From NCBI RefSeq assembly GCF_042654525.1, contig NZ_JBHSGP010000004.1:248001-312000 (forward strand): a DNA stretch of 64,000 nucleotides. The letters are read 5' to 3'. Source of the stretch: Geojedonia litorea (GTDB lineage Bacteria > Bacteroidota > Bacteroidia > Flavobacteriales > Flavobacteriaceae). The notes beneath the pieces are model-generated. The model saw only the letters and a list, made by a program, of their open reading frames with translations, was not told the DNA's origin and did no database searches. Made by a program: the position numbers and the translations under genes. Shown piece by piece: positions 8,975-18,177 of this stretch. Numbering within the stretch: the stretch's first letter is position 1; each line of letters opens with the position of its first letter.

Positions 8975-9805
8975 TTAATGTAACTCTATTTCGTTTTCAA
9001 TTTTTTTCAAGATTGCTTCTGACTTTTCTTTTAAACTTTTATTTCCTGACTTTTGAAGACTAGACAAGGTGTTTCTATATACAACCTTGTTAATGAGTTC
9101 GAGTCTGTTTTTAGGCTCATTTAGCAGTTGCGTCGCTAGGTTTATGAGTTCGTTCTTTTCAGCTTTATGGGTTTCCTTCCCATAAATTTTTATAGTTTGA
9201 AAGACATAAAAGTCATGAAATTTAGTGTTTATTCGGTTTGAGTTTCCATATAAGGCATAAGCCCCAACTTCTATAAATGATTTGGTAGATAGTTGGTCTA
9301 TGAGGTTGGTATTGTTAATGTTAGTGTTTTTGGTGAACAAATCAATCTCCTGGTTAAATTTTATAAGTTCTTCTTTAAGTGCTCTATTCTGAATAGTGTT
9401 AATTTGGTTTGAATTTAATAATTGTGTCAAGGTAGTATTGGCATTAGAAAAAGTCCATCGCACGGTTAAGTCGTTTAACTTTGGAAAAATACTATCCATC
9501 GCATAAAACCCTTTATTTAATTCATAGTGCCTTATGATGTCTTCAGATTGATCTAATATGATGTTTTCAAAATCTATGTAAACGTCTAACATGCTAATTT
9601 GAGCAATGATATCAGTTTTGATGTTGTTTAGATAGATGAGTTCTTGACGATGCATCTTGCGTTTTTCATTCCAATTGTTAATAGCCAGAGCTATTAAAAT
9701 ACCAATCACCACTAGCACAATTTCTCCAATGGCGTATTTTATATACTTTCCTGTTTTTCCTTCTGAAAGTAAGTTTTGTCTAATCGATCTAAAGAATTTT
9801 ATCAT
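8975..9805 (-). CDS. DUF6090 family membrane protein, copy 1
   Basis: This is the first of fourteen paralogues in the window. The family layout is: a basic N-terminus (MIKFFRSIRQNLLSEGKTGK here); one transmembrane helix at about residues 25-43 ending in INNWNE; then ~200 residues of charged helices with heptad character. The positive-inside rule places the N-terminus in the cytoplasm and the helical part in the periplasm. A second family motif, roughly LLNSNQINTIQNRALKEELIKF in this copy, lies near residue 140-160 (general form LxxSGxxxLIxNxxLRxxL). At 276 residues it is the longest copy and has a divergent head (SEGKTGK). Function is unknown. Confidence 0.88.
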   Translation of the reverse strand: MIKFFRSIRQNLLSEGKTGKYIKYAIGEIVLVVIGILIALAINNWNEKRKMHRQELIYLNNIKTDIIAQISMLDVYIDFENIILDQSEDIIRHYELNKGFYAMDSIFPKLNDLTVRWTFSNANTTLTQLLNSNQINTIQNRALKEELIKFNQEIDLFTKNTNINNTNLIDQLSTKSFIEVGAYALYGNSNRINTKFHDFYVFQTIKIYGKETHKAEKNELINLATQLLNEPKNRLELINKVVYRNTLSSLQKSGNKSLKEKSEAILKKIENEIELH

Positions 9806-9842
9806 GGATTAATGGGTTGGATTTAATTTCTCACATTGACGA

Positions 9843-10736
9843 TTATAATTGATCTAAAAAACGAAATAGGTCCACATAGGCGTTTTTTAATTCTTCTGCG
9901 CTCGGACTGTGATAAGCATTTGGCAAAAAAACCACCATGTCTTTTGTTCGGTTTAATTTAGGAACAAAGTTTTTAAAGGTTTCTGGTGGAATTTGATTGT
10001 CATTACCTCCATGCCATAAGAATATTGGCGGATCGCTACTATCTAGATATGTTATGGGTTCATAAATGGCTATGCGCTCTTTTAATTCATAGCCTTCTGA
10101 TGCGAAAAGCGCCTTGCCTGCTTTACTCCATAATTCATTATCGTGGTCTACAAAAATCTTTTCAATAACATCTAGCCCATCTACTGGCCCTGCAAAGTTA
10201 ATGATACCAGCAATGGTAATACCTTCATGGAGTGGATGTGGAAACTCCGGATTGTTTTGAGATACACCAACTATGGTGGCCATATGAGCCCCGGCTGAAA
10301 AGCCTGTGACGATTATGGCATCTAAATTTAAATTATAAGTTTTGTTATTGGCTTTTAAAAAATTAAGAGCGTTTGTTAAATCTGAAGTTGCTGTTGGGAT
10401 GCCTTTTTTTAATCGGTAATTCATATTAATCACATTCAAACCTTTTTTCAAATAGGGTTCAATGTATCTTTCTTCTGCACTTTTGTCGCTTACATAATAC
10501 GCACCACCATGAAGAAATACAACGGTGTAATTATGTTTACCATAGGACTTGGCATCTTTAGAAAGATAAATATCCATAGCTTGTTCTGCATCTGTTCCGT
10601 AGGCAACATCCTTAATAATGGTATAGGTTGCAGCAATTTGTTCTGTTGATTTATCTGACATAGTGCTCAGCTTTTTTGAGCAAGAGGTGAGTAGTAATGC
10701 AGAAATGATGGTTAATTGAAAAACTGTTATTCTCAT
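9843..10736 (-). CDS. Alpha/beta hydrolase (esterase/lipase) lipoprotein
   Basis: A 297-residue HSL/carboxylesterase-like hydrolase. The N-terminus has a lipobox ending LLLTSCSKK, so it is probably an envelope lipoprotein. The oxyanion-hole motif HGGAYY, the nucleophile elbow GFSAGAHMA, the acid in WHGGNDNQIPPE and the His in NAYHSPS complete a Ser-Asp-His triad. The substrate is likely a short acyl or acetyl ester. It sits between DUF6090 copies 1 and 2 with separate spacers, so it reads as an independent unit. A second, more divergent esterase of the same fold lies at 21.5-22.4 kb. Confidence 0.88.
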   Translation of the reverse strand: MRITVFQLTIISALLLTSCSKKLSTMSDKSTEQIAATYTIIKDVAYGTDAEQAMDIYLSKDAKSYGKHNYTVVFLHGGAYYVSDKSAEERYIEPYLKKGLNVINMNYRLKKGIPTATSDLTNALNFLKANNKTYNLNLDAIIVTGFSAGAHMATIVGVSQNNPEFPHPLHEGITIAGIINFAGPVDGLDVIEKIFVDHDNELWSKAGKALFASEGYELKERIAIYEPITYLDSSDPPIFLWHGGNDNQIPPETFKNFVPKLNRTKDMVVFLPNAYHSPSAEELKNAYVDLFRFLDQL

Positions 10737-10751
10737 AGTTGTTGGTTGTTT

Positions 10752-11477
10752 TTAGCTTTTCTCCTTATAAAGTTCTAGGTTTTCTATAAGCTTATCTATC
10801 GCTGGTATTGTAGTTTTGAATTTCGAGGTCAAACGTATGACCCCACTTTTAAACAATTCAATTTTTGTGATAAATTCCTCATCGTTTTCAGATACAATAG
10901 GCAGCAGTTCTAGTGTGCTTTTATCGAATAACAACAGACGCTTTGGGGCAAGAAAGGACAGTTTAGCATTTAAGGCGTATTCAGTTTGTTTTGCGAATGC
11001 CGACTTTATACTTCCAAATTGATTTCTATACACATCATCAATTTGTCTATTTATGCTGTCAGGTAATTGCTTCCATAATCCAGAACCTGAAATGGTTGCG
11101 TAGATGGGTGAATTTTCATCAAAAAACCAATCGTCTTCAGCCAAATATTTCAATAACACTTTTAAATTTAAAGTGTCTATTTTATTATGGCGCTCCCAAT
11201 AGTTGATTGCAGTTTTTGAATTTTTTAAAATGGTGTTACCAAAGGCTAGATCACCTACAAACTCGGCTTTTTTCGATTCTAAATCGGTAATTAAAACATC
11301 TATTAATTGGTGTTGAGTTAGCCGTTCTTTTCGTTGTTCATTCCAGTTATTAATCTGAAGGGCAATTAATATCCCAATAACGACCAAAATGATTTCACCA
11401 ATGGCGTATTTTATATACTTTCCAGTCATGTGTTCTGCAATTAATTGTTTTCTAATCGATCTAAAAAATTTTATCAT
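10752..11477 (-). CDS. DUF6090 family membrane protein, copy 2
   Basis: 241 residues, with head MIKFFRSIRKQLIAEHMTGK, a TM helix, then QINNWNEQRKER. This is one of the three divergent heads (copies 1, 2 and 12). The second motif is altered (ATISGSGLWKQLPDSINRQIDDVY). Its leader (11478-11505) keeps only a weak version of the hairpin seen in later copies, with CTC/GAG-type arms. It lies 15 bp downstream of the stretch ending the esterase gene region on the genomic map, but on the minus strand it is upstream of that esterase and could be read into it. Confidence 0.87.
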   Translation of the reverse strand: MIKFFRSIRKQLIAEHMTGKYIKYAIGEIILVVIGILIALQINNWNEQRKERLTQHQLIDVLITDLESKKAEFVGDLAFGNTILKNSKTAINYWERHNKIDTLNLKVLLKYLAEDDWFFDENSPIYATISGSGLWKQLPDSINRQIDDVYRNQFGSIKSAFAKQTEYALNAKLSFLAPKRLLLFDKSTLELLPIVSENDEEFITKIELFKSGVIRLTSKFKTTIPAIDKLIENLELYKEKS

Positions 11478-11613
11478 AGATAGGTCTCAAGAATGCGAGC
11501 GTCTTATTAGGTGGTCATATTAATACATTAAAGTACAGCTCTAAAATAGTAAATATTTAAACGCCTCTAGCATGGGCTTATCATCACTGTGTTGTATTTG
11601 ATGTCTCAACAAC

Positions 11614-11838
11614 TTAATAGGTCAACACATCTGCCCATTTTAAAATAAATAGAATCATCGTTGTAAAGCCAATACTATATAAAACGGCAGCCTGCCAGTA
11701 TGCTAATTGCGTTGGCCAGTGCTTCCACATCTTGCTGCCATAGCCTTTTTTAGCATAAGCACTGGTGAGTTTCCAAAATAGAAACAGGGCGATTAAAAAA
11801 ATGAGTGCTGCGAGTATTATGATCCATTGTTTTGACAT
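11614..11838 (-). CDS. Small two-helix membrane protein
   Basis: 74 residues with two hydrophobic segments: IIILAALIFLIALFLFWKL at residues 6-24 and an AAVLYSIGFTTMILFIL segment at about 50-66. A short loop, KKGYGSKMWKHWPTQLAYW, joins them. No family is recognised. The sequence has good coding character (complete helices, no low-complexity drift) and a plausible start near the next accessory unit. Small inner-membrane proteins like this are common in flavobacterial accessory regions; the function is unknown. Confidence 0.6.
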   Translation of the reverse strand: MSKQWIIILAALIFLIALFLFWKLTSAYAKKGYGSKMWKHWPTQLAYWQAAVLYSIGFTTMILFILKWADVLTY

Positions 11839-12002
11839 GGCTTACCTTTTTAGTGTGGTTGTATTTGGTCCTTTGTGTTTTAACGCCTTCGGGACGAGCT
11901 ATGTGCACTAATGTACTAAATAAAAAGTAAGGGAAGAATTAAAGTTGCTGGTCAACTATCTTTTTTAATGGTGCTAAATGAGGCGGTGTTTTTAGACTCT
12001 AA

Positions 12003-12389
12003 TTATAAAACCGCATATAGCAAACCAGCGCCAAAGACTATAGAGAGAGGCGATAGAGCTCTAATGCGTGATGGGTTAAGCCAATCGGCACAAAGCAATG
12101 CATAACTATGGTGTAGCCTACGGGGAACTAGATAGAGCACTAGGGAAGTTATAATCATGAACCCACCTAAATAGGTAAAGAGATTAGGTGCTTTAGCGTG
12201 TTCTGCATACAAAACTAGAGCTGTAGCAGGAATCAGTCTTATGGTAATTTCAAGATAATTAATGAGGTTTGTGCTTGCAGCTTGTCGTAAATAGGCCCTT
12301 GCTTTAATTGGTTTAAAACACATTAGCAGGCCTACACCAATAAGAAACACAGCAAAAAGTAGTATTATATATTTGGCTATTAGCGTCAT
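12003..12389 (-). CDS. Four-helix integral membrane protein of unknown function
   Basis: 128 residues with four predicted transmembrane helices: residues 5-25 (IILLFAVFLIGVGLLMCF), about 45-62, 72-87 and 108-127. A conserved-looking KPIKARAYLRQAA loop follows helix 1. The topology resembles small DoxX/DUF4345-type membrane proteins, but I cannot assign it to either with confidence. It stands between the 74-aa membrane protein and DUF6090 copy 3, all leftward with individual spacers. Confidence 0.65.
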   Translation of the reverse strand: MTLIAKYIILLFAVFLIGVGLLMCFKPIKARAYLRQAASTNLINYLEITIRLIPATALVLYAEHAKAPNLFTYLGGFMIITSLVLYLVPRRLHHSYALLCADWLNPSRIRALSPLSIVFGAGLLYAVL

Positions 12390-12442
12390 AGAGCTTTTGG
12401 TTCAATTCATAATTTGTAAACATCTTTTATCCTAGGCTTTTA

Positions 12443-13204
12443 TTAGCTTTCTAATCTATCGATTTCTTTCGTAAGCGATGCAATAAGGGCCTCTACATTT
12501 TTTAGCAATTTCACTCTATAATGATAGTTTAATAAAAGACTGAGCCTGTTTTTATATGATTTGACAAAGTATCTAAACTCTTGATCGGTTTGAAGAGCTT
12601 CATAATTGAGTGGTGTTAACCGCGGTTTGTAATCGGGTGCATTGAAATCATACACATAAGATTCCTCAAATCGCGTTGAAAACAGGTCTCGAAGCGCACG
12701 TTCAGCTTCCTCTAAAACAATATACGACTCATTTTTAATAAAAAAGCTATATCCTGAATCATAGACATAAATGATGGCATCTCTTAGGCTATCATTTTTA
12801 ATCAAATTGATGCCTTTAGATTTAAGGGTTTCAAAGGCACTTGTAGAATACACAAACATCACCGGGAACATCATATCGCCTATATCATCGGGAATAGCGT
12901 CATTGTAAGGCAGTTTGTGCTCTAAACCATAAATCACCTTATCTGCCGAAGCAATACTGGCTTGTATGCGCTGCTCGTTGAATTTTAAATCGGCGAGGTC
13001 GGCCTTCAAATTTATGTTTAAGGCTTTGAGCATGTGTAGTTCCTCTTCGGTGGCTATGCGATTTTGATTCCAATTGTTAATTTGTAGGGCTATTAAAATA
13101 CCTATCACCACGAGAATAATCTCGCCAACGGCATATTTTAAATACCTGCCAGTTTTGTTTTTTTCCATAAGGTCTAGTCTGATTTGTCTAAAAAACTTTA
13201 TCAT
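12443..13204 (-). CDS. DUF6090 family membrane protein, copy 3
   Basis: 253 residues from the MIKFFRQIRLDLMEKNK start at 13204. The frame is open 27 codons further upstream, but all paralogues begin at MIKFF, so the longer start is rejected. The second motif is well preserved (AFETLKSKGINLIKNDSLRDAI). The head belongs to the MEKNKTGK subgroup shared with copies 5, 9, 10, 11, 13 and 14 (copy 14 reads NNTGK). A hairpin with ATCCG/CGGAT arms lies 8 nt upstream of the start codon. Confidence 0.88.
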   Translation of the reverse strand: MIKFFRQIRLDLMEKNKTGRYLKYAVGEIILVVIGILIALQINNWNQNRIATEEELHMLKALNINLKADLADLKFNEQRIQASIASADKVIYGLEHKLPYNDAIPDDIGDMMFPVMFVYSTSAFETLKSKGINLIKNDSLRDAIIYVYDSGYSFFIKNESYIVLEEAERALRDLFSTRFEESYVYDFNAPDYKPRLTPLNYEALQTDQEFRYFVKSYKNRLSLLLNYHYRVKLLKNVEALIASLTKEIDRLES

Positions 13205-13211
13205 ATCTATG

Positions 13212-13227
13212 ATCCGAGAAAGCGGAT
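13212..13227 (-). promoter_or_regulatory. Leader hairpin before DUF6090 copy 3
   Basis: Arms ATCCG and CGGAT with a 6-nt loop end 7 nt from the start codon. It occupies the same position as hairpins before copies 6, 7, 11-14 but has different base pairs. A role in limiting ribosome access is inference. Confidence 0.5.
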
Positions 13228-13340
13228 ATCTTTTCGATTGGTTAAAATGATGCGCAACGAAATCGCAGCTGGTTAAAGATAGCATATTTTGCTTTTGTTT
13301 GTGAGCAATTACTTATTATCAAGGGTGCTAGTCATTTTAA

Positions 13341-14267
13341 TTAGTTATACGATTTTCTTTCAATCATTCTCACCGAAATGATGCGTACATCATGAATTGG
13401 TTTGTCATTGTCACCAGTTTTAACTGCCGCTATACTATCTACTACCGTCATCCCTTTTACCACTTCACCAAAAACCGTATAGTTTTGATCTAGGTGTGGA
13501 GCACCTCCAATACTTTTATACATTTGACGATGTGCTTCTGGATAGTCGTATGCTTTCATGGTTTTGAGTTCAATCTTTGCCAAAGAATCAAAGTTATGTG
13601 ACTGCATCTTTTCTCTTAATTCATTAAAAGCACTATGCATTTCATGCTCTTCTTCTTCACTTAATTCAATATTACGAGCATTAATCTCATCAACTTTTTT
13701 AAGCATTTTCAGTAATTGGCTAAAATCATCTTTAAATTCTGGTTTGTTCATTACTTTATGCCTTGCAAGTCCATCGTTAACACGCTTCAGGGAAACCTCC
13801 AATGTGCTGTCGTTTTGTATTTGGCCTTGAACAATGGTAAATTGTGAACCCGAAGACGCGTGACTTGGGTTTGCAATACCGCCTTTTCTTGCGGCATTTA
13901 ATGCGCCTCGTTTATGGTATAGATTTGTGTTTATCTCAGATTTAATTAAATCAGGTAATTGAATCGAATCGTTCTTAATTTCTTTATATGAACTTTTTGT
14001 TTTATGATGGCCAGTTTGAATGATGAAATGTTCTATCACTCTGTGAAACGATAAACTATCATAGAATTTTTGATTCACCAGTTTGATAAAGTTGTTGCGA
14101 TGCAGGGGTGTTTCGTCTGATAATCGCATAATGATTGTTCCATAATCGGTGATCATTTCTACATCTTTAGACAAGTCACTTTGCCTAACGCCGTCCTCAA
14201 TTTCTTTATCGCAGCCTAGAAGTGTCAATACATAAAAAATAATAATAAGTTTTGCGTTTATTCTCAT
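13341..14267 (-). CDS. Cyclophilin-type peptidyl-prolyl isomerase lipoprotein
   Basis: 308 residues. The lipobox (LTLLGCDKE) anchors the protein to the envelope. The cyclophilin fold is shown by ITDYGTIIMRLSDETPLHRNNFIKLV, by FYDSLSFHRVIEHFIIQTG (with the catalytic Arg of FHRV), by SSGSQFTIVQG and, near the C-terminus, by NYTVFGEVVKGMTVVDSIA. It is nearly twice the size of a minimal cyclophilin because a charged helical insertion of roughly 100 residues (about 160-255, rich in E/K/H) separates the QFTIVQG strand from the final VFGEV part. It probably assists folding of exported proteins. It is an independent accessory unit. Confidence 0.92.
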   Translation of the reverse strand: MRINAKLIIIFYVLTLLGCDKEIEDGVRQSDLSKDVEMITDYGTIIMRLSDETPLHRNNFIKLVNQKFYDSLSFHRVIEHFIIQTGHHKTKSSYKEIKNDSIQLPDLIKSEINTNLYHKRGALNAARKGGIANPSHASSGSQFTIVQGQIQNDSTLEVSLKRVNDGLARHKVMNKPEFKDDFSQLLKMLKKVDEINARNIELSEEEEHEMHSAFNELREKMQSHNFDSLAKIELKTMKAYDYPEAHRQMYKSIGGAPHLDQNYTVFGEVVKGMTVVDSIAAVKTGDNDKPIHDVRIISVRMIERKSYN

Positions 14268-14292
14268 AACATTTGATGTTTAAGGAGTTTTA

Positions 14293-14817
14293 TTAATGAC
14301 ATTCTCTTACCATTATATTCATAATAAAGCTATCAATACCGATATTAAGATTAAAATCTCCAACAGTATAAAATTCATTGTCTTTATAGAATTTAATCGC
14401 CTTATCATTGGTGTGAAGTACGGCTAGCCATATCTTATCGCACTGTAGTTCTTTAACCTTCTCTAGCATGATAGACCATAAGGCGAGTCCAATCTTCTTT
14501 GAGTGAAAATCTTTTAAAACATAAATGTTGCGAAGCTTGCAAACCTTGGTTCCTTGCACTAATTCCGTTTTTACGTGATTCTCTATTTTAGCATAGCCCA
14601 CCGGAAAGCCATTATAATAAGCAAGCCAGAAATAGGTGTTCGGGTTTTCTAAATACGATTTAATGGCGCTTATAGAGAAGTTAGTGTCTACATAGTCTTT
14701 TACATCTTTTTCCCTTTGAAATAATGTGCCAAAGGTTTCAGCCCAAGTAACCCTCCCCAATAATGCAAGCAGTTCGAGATCCTGATGATCAGCGTGTTTG
14801 ATTTCTATGGCATTCAT
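14293..14817 (-). CDS. GNAT family N-acetyltransferase
   Basis: 174 residues with the GNAT acetyl-CoA fold. Motif A is seen in KLRNIYVLKDFHSKKIGLALWSIMLEKV, where the usual R/QxxGxG/A pyrophosphate loop is degenerate (HSKKIGLAL). Motif B follows with IWLAVLHTNDKAIKFYKDNEFYTVGDFNLNIG. The N-terminus (IEIKHADHQDLELLALLGRVTWAETFG) is typical of the RimI/YitH-like group that acts on small amines or protein N-termini. The substrate is unknown. It is followed at 26 bp by the cyclophilin gene on the same strand. Confidence 0.9.
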   Translation of the reverse strand: MNAIEIKHADHQDLELLALLGRVTWAETFGTLFQREKDVKDYVDTNFSISAIKSYLENPNTYFWLAYYNGFPVGYAKIENHVKTELVQGTKVCKLRNIYVLKDFHSKKIGLALWSIMLEKVKELQCDKIWLAVLHTNDKAIKFYKDNEFYTVGDFNLNIGIDSFIMNIMVRECH

Positions 14818-14953
14818 ATTTTGTTAAATTGCTGACAAGGTTGTAGCGCTCCATATTCCATGTATCTTTGATTCTTTTGGCTTCTTAAATATAGGGTTTT
14901 TTCGTTGGGTTGGATATACTAAAGCACAGCCATTGTTGTACGTTCTAGTTTAT

Positions 14954-15727
14954 TTAGTGTTCTAATTCTTGATTAATAATGCTTAAAATGGTATTTGTCA
15001 TTTCTAGCATCTGTTTTTGTCGTGTAAGTCTATTGTTCTCGAGTACTGATTTTAAATACAAGTTACCAAAATAAGAATCATTTGTAAAGAAGGATTCGGA
15101 GATTTTTAAACTGTCAACTTTTCTTGGATTGTAATTGTAGCGTTTTCTGAATTCATTAGTCGCTATTTTTAAAGTAAAATGATCGACGTCCTCATTGAGC
15201 TTATTTAATAAATGCATTGACGTTTCTTGATCTTCAAAGCCAGATTCAAAATCGGCACTAAACTGCGCTAACGCATGTCTCAACTCTTCATTTTTAATGA
15301 GGTCAATTTTACCAGCACTAATTAATGAGTTATATGCCCCAGTCACAGGTTCTGCCCGATACCACGAAGTACCATATGAAATAAGATAATCCAATGAGTC
15401 TAAATGCGTGTCAAAATAGTGATACTCCTCTTTATTCTGTCTTTCATAAATGTTAATAAGAATTTGACTATAGCTCATCACTTTAGATTGAATTTTTATA
15501 GTCTCTTCAATTCTATCTTTAGATACTTTAAAATCTGATTTTAAAGCTGTTAAAATCTTAAGTTCTTCATTTGAAGCTTTTCGGTTCTCGTTCCAAGTAT
15601 TTAGCTGTAAAGCAATTAAAATACCAACAACCACCAACACAATTTCGCCAATAGCGTATTTGAAGTATTTACCAGTTTTATTTTCCATAATTAAAGATTG
15701 GCGTATGTGACGAAAGAATTTTATCAT
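14954..15727 (-). CDS. DUF6090 family membrane protein, copy 4
   Basis: 257 residues. The head MIKFFRHIRQSLIMENKTGK defines the second subgroup (copies 4, 6, 7 and 8). The TM helix is followed by QLNTWNENRKASNEE. The second motif reads AYNSLISAGKIDLIKNEELRHAL. The leader (15728-15785) contains a partial hairpin (CCC/GGG core only) and the GGTTGGTTATACTAAAGCACAA block shared with other copies. The rest of the protein is a divergent charged helical region. Confidence 0.88.
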   Translation of the reverse strand: MIKFFRHIRQSLIMENKTGKYFKYAIGEIVLVVVGILIALQLNTWNENRKASNEELKILTALKSDFKVSKDRIEETIKIQSKVMSYSQILINIYERQNKEEYHYFDTHLDSLDYLISYGTSWYRAEPVTGAYNSLISAGKIDLIKNEELRHALAQFSADFESGFEDQETSMHLLNKLNEDVDHFTLKIATNEFRKRYNYNPRKVDSLKISESFFTNDSYFGNLYLKSVLENNRLTRQKQMLEMTNTILSIINQELEH

Positions 15728-15816
15728 ATTCTATTTCCCGAGTAAGTGGGCATCTTATAGGTTGGTTATACTAAAGCACAAAGGTTTGTTCAAGGTGCGT
15801 TTATGCTATAGGTTTA

Positions 15817-17193
15817 TTATTTTTTTATACGTTGCGATTTTATAGCCCAAGCTCCCGGATTAATCGTTACTCCATAAACTTCGTCAGATTTACTATCAAA
15901 TTGAATGACATCTTGGGCTGGCGCATCTATGATAAATTGCCCATTAGTCGTGGGGTGTAATCTATACACTCTGTTTTCATCAAAATAGATTTTACCGTCA
16001 CCCCTAAATTTAGCCCAAAGCCCCCTGTCATCTACATCAATAAGCAAAATACCTCCTCCATAGAATTCATACTCACCCTTATAATGGTTATAGGATTTTG
16101 GTAGCGCATTAGATGCCATAACACTCGGTTTATTTGGCAATTTGGGCAGGCTATTCAAAACGGCATCCCAAGCCAATTCAGAAGCTACAACAGCCAAATC
16201 TATAGGAGATATGTCCCGGTTTTCAATTTCATTTGTTGAAACGGCATAGAGCACATCGCCGTCAAACTGTGTCGAAAAGGGCTGAATGGCTCTGCCCATA
16301 GAGGTGTGTACTTGAGTCGCTAAACGTTGCAGTGCCCAAAATGGCAGTTTCTTATTCGTCACGACGAGCGTCAAGGTGGTGTTATTGGTCGGGCCATTGA
16401 CTTGGGTGGCATCTAATTGTTTTAGCGCTGATGCATTTCTAATCATTTCTGCTGCGGTTGGGCAGTCTTCTCCTATAAAATTTCGATGACATCTTACAAC
16501 ATTACCCTTTCTATCTACGATGGTGCCCAATGCATTAACCACGGTAAATACCGCAATTTTTGTTTCACCAATCTCACCAAAAGCGGCACCTTGTCCTGAA
16601 TGCGGCCATCCCGAAAAGTCATCCGCTTTCCCGTCCTTTTTATCATAAAAGTAATAGCCTTGCATGGCAAATCTACCGGCACCTCTTGCGCCTAAGGGAA
16701 ACACATTAGTTTTGGCGTTGTTAATGGCTTTTCTACCCAATTCATCATCAGGGGTTTCTCTAGTAAACCTTCTCACACCAACATCATAGATAATACCACC
16801 AAGTATACCGGCGATATAGTCAACGTTTCCTTCTTTCGCTTTTATGTCTTTAATTTCATTGGCAACTCCTGTTGCTGCTGATAGGCCATACCAAGAACCA
16901 CCAGAAAATACAACTGCATCAATCATTTTGCTTTCATAGCCTCTTGATACCGCCGAAGCATTCACAGTTCCTGTTGCGCCTCCGCGTACATCGGCAGCGC
17001 CCATAACGCCATCGGGAAAGTAAAAAACAGTGGTCCCTGTTGGTCCGTTCTCATTTTCGGCAATGCCTATTTTCATTCCGGGGAAATTGAAATTTAGGAT
17101 GCTGTCTGCTTCATTGGTTTTATAAAGCTTTTCTGGTTGTCCAAAACCAACAAAAGATAGTGAGAGGAAAAAAATTAGCAACATTCGTTTCAT
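15817..17193 (-). CDS. P1/S58 (DmpA/NylC-like) Ntn-hydrolase, secreted
   Basis: 458 residues from the chosen start MKRMLLIFFLSLSFVG, which opens a signal peptide cut after FGQ; an upstream extension of 17 codons is unlikely. The body matches the DmpA/NylC family of self-cleaving N-terminal nucleophile hydrolases: GMKIGIAENENGPTGTTVFYF, DAVVFSGGSWYGLSAATGV and VFPLGARGAGRF. The probable autocleavage site is in GPTNNTTLTLVVTN, where the Thr after Asn would become the nucleophile as in NylC. These enzymes act on beta-peptides, aminopeptide or amide oligomers. A ~70-residue C-terminal extension (KSYNHYKGEYEFYGGGILLIDVDDRG) looks like a separate beta domain. Confidence 0.88.
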   Translation of the reverse strand: MKRMLLIFFLSLSFVGFGQPEKLYKTNEADSILNFNFPGMKIGIAENENGPTGTTVFYFPDGVMGAADVRGGATGTVNASAVSRGYESKMIDAVVFSGGSWYGLSAATGVANEIKDIKAKEGNVDYIAGILGGIIYDVGVRRFTRETPDDELGRKAINNAKTNVFPLGARGAGRFAMQGYYFYDKKDGKADDFSGWPHSGQGAAFGEIGETKIAVFTVVNALGTIVDRKGNVVRCHRNFIGEDCPTAAEMIRNASALKQLDATQVNGPTNNTTLTLVVTNKKLPFWALQRLATQVHTSMGRAIQPFSTQFDGDVLYAVSTNEIENRDISPIDLAVVASELAWDAVLNSLPKLPNKPSVMASNALPKSYNHYKGEYEFYGGGILLIDVDDRGLWAKFRGDGKIYFDENRVYRLHPTTNGQFIIDAPAQDVIQFDSKSDEVYGVTINPGAWAIKSQRIKK

Positions 17194-17380
17194 GGGTAAG
17201 ATATTTGTGTTTAAGATACTGATTAAAAATGTGATACCACCCAAATGCCTGTTTTGCCTGCGTTTATAAGCTCATGTCTCATCAGTCTAAAGCATTTTTT
17301 ATGGGTTTTTGGTTGGTTATAATAAGTACAGCCATTGTGCTTTCGTTTATTTTTTTGATACATCAGCTTTCAAAATTGAT

Positions 17381-18130
17381 TTATTTCGACTTATTTAATT
17401 CGGTTTCAATGGAGTAAATTAAATTCTCAAAATCTGAAATTATGTCCTCAAGCCTCATAATGTAATTTGAAGCTACAGATGTCTCAAGACGGAAAAGGTT
17501 TTTTAACAAGGTACTTTCTTTAATTTTCTCAAAATGGATAATTGTTTTACCCTTCCATTGTCCGTTATCCGAACGTTCATAATCATATTCAGTTAATTCC
17601 AAAATATAGTTTTGACGGAGTTCATCTTCTATCTGTCTATTGACATCGATAAACAAATTGCCAAGTGGTAGGTCGTTTTCGTACGCTCTTACAATCTTTT
17701 GCCTTAATAAATCGTTTTGAATTATTTCTAATCCATGAGATTTTAAGGATTCATAAGCACCTTTGTCATAGATAAATGAAAGTGTCATGGTCATTTCCCT
17801 AAACTGTGCACTTAATATAGAATCATGAGGTAGATTGGTTTTTTTTAAGTTATTCATTAATGTTTTTAGTGCCTTATCTTTTCTTAAAGCTCTATATTTA
17901 TAAATAGCTTTTGTTCTATTTAAATCACTCTGTAATGAATTAAGAATTTGTGAAAGAAAAATTTGTTCAGACTTATAAGATTTTCTCTCTTCATTCCAAT
18001 TATTAATACTTAAGGCTATCAATATCCCAATAACCACGAGAACTATTTCCCCAATAGCGTATTTTAGGTATTTTCCTGTTTTGTTTTTTTCCATAAGCTC
18101 GCGTCTAATGTGTCTAAAGAATTTTATCAT
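17381..18130 (-). CDS. DUF6090 family membrane protein, copy 5
   Basis: 249 residues with head MIKFFRHIRRELMEKNKTGK, a hybrid that has RHIR as in the MENK subgroup followed by MEKNK as in the other. Such mixing fits exchange between copies. The second motif is AYESLKSHGLEIIQNDLLRQKI. It is the most downstream gene of a three-copy run (7, 6, 5 in transcription order) separated by ~50-bp spacers. Its leader lacks the CCCG hairpin and has the AGCGGTTGG form also found before copies 9 and 10. Confidence 0.88.
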   Translation of the reverse strand: MIKFFRHIRRELMEKNKTGKYLKYAIGEIVLVVIGILIALSINNWNEERKSYKSEQIFLSQILNSLQSDLNRTKAIYKYRALRKDKALKTLMNNLKKTNLPHDSILSAQFREMTMTLSFIYDKGAYESLKSHGLEIIQNDLLRQKIVRAYENDLPLGNLFIDVNRQIEDELRQNYILELTEYDYERSDNGQWKGKTIIHFEKIKESTLLKNLFRLETSVASNYIMRLEDIISDFENLIYSIETELNKSK

Positions 18131-18177
18131 TGGTTAGCGGTTGGTTATAATCAAGCATTAACGTTGTTGTGCTTTCG

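Noticed and set aside
13205..13285. Longer start for DUF6090 copy 3
   Set aside because: All other copies begin at MIKFF; the extension crosses the leader hairpin.
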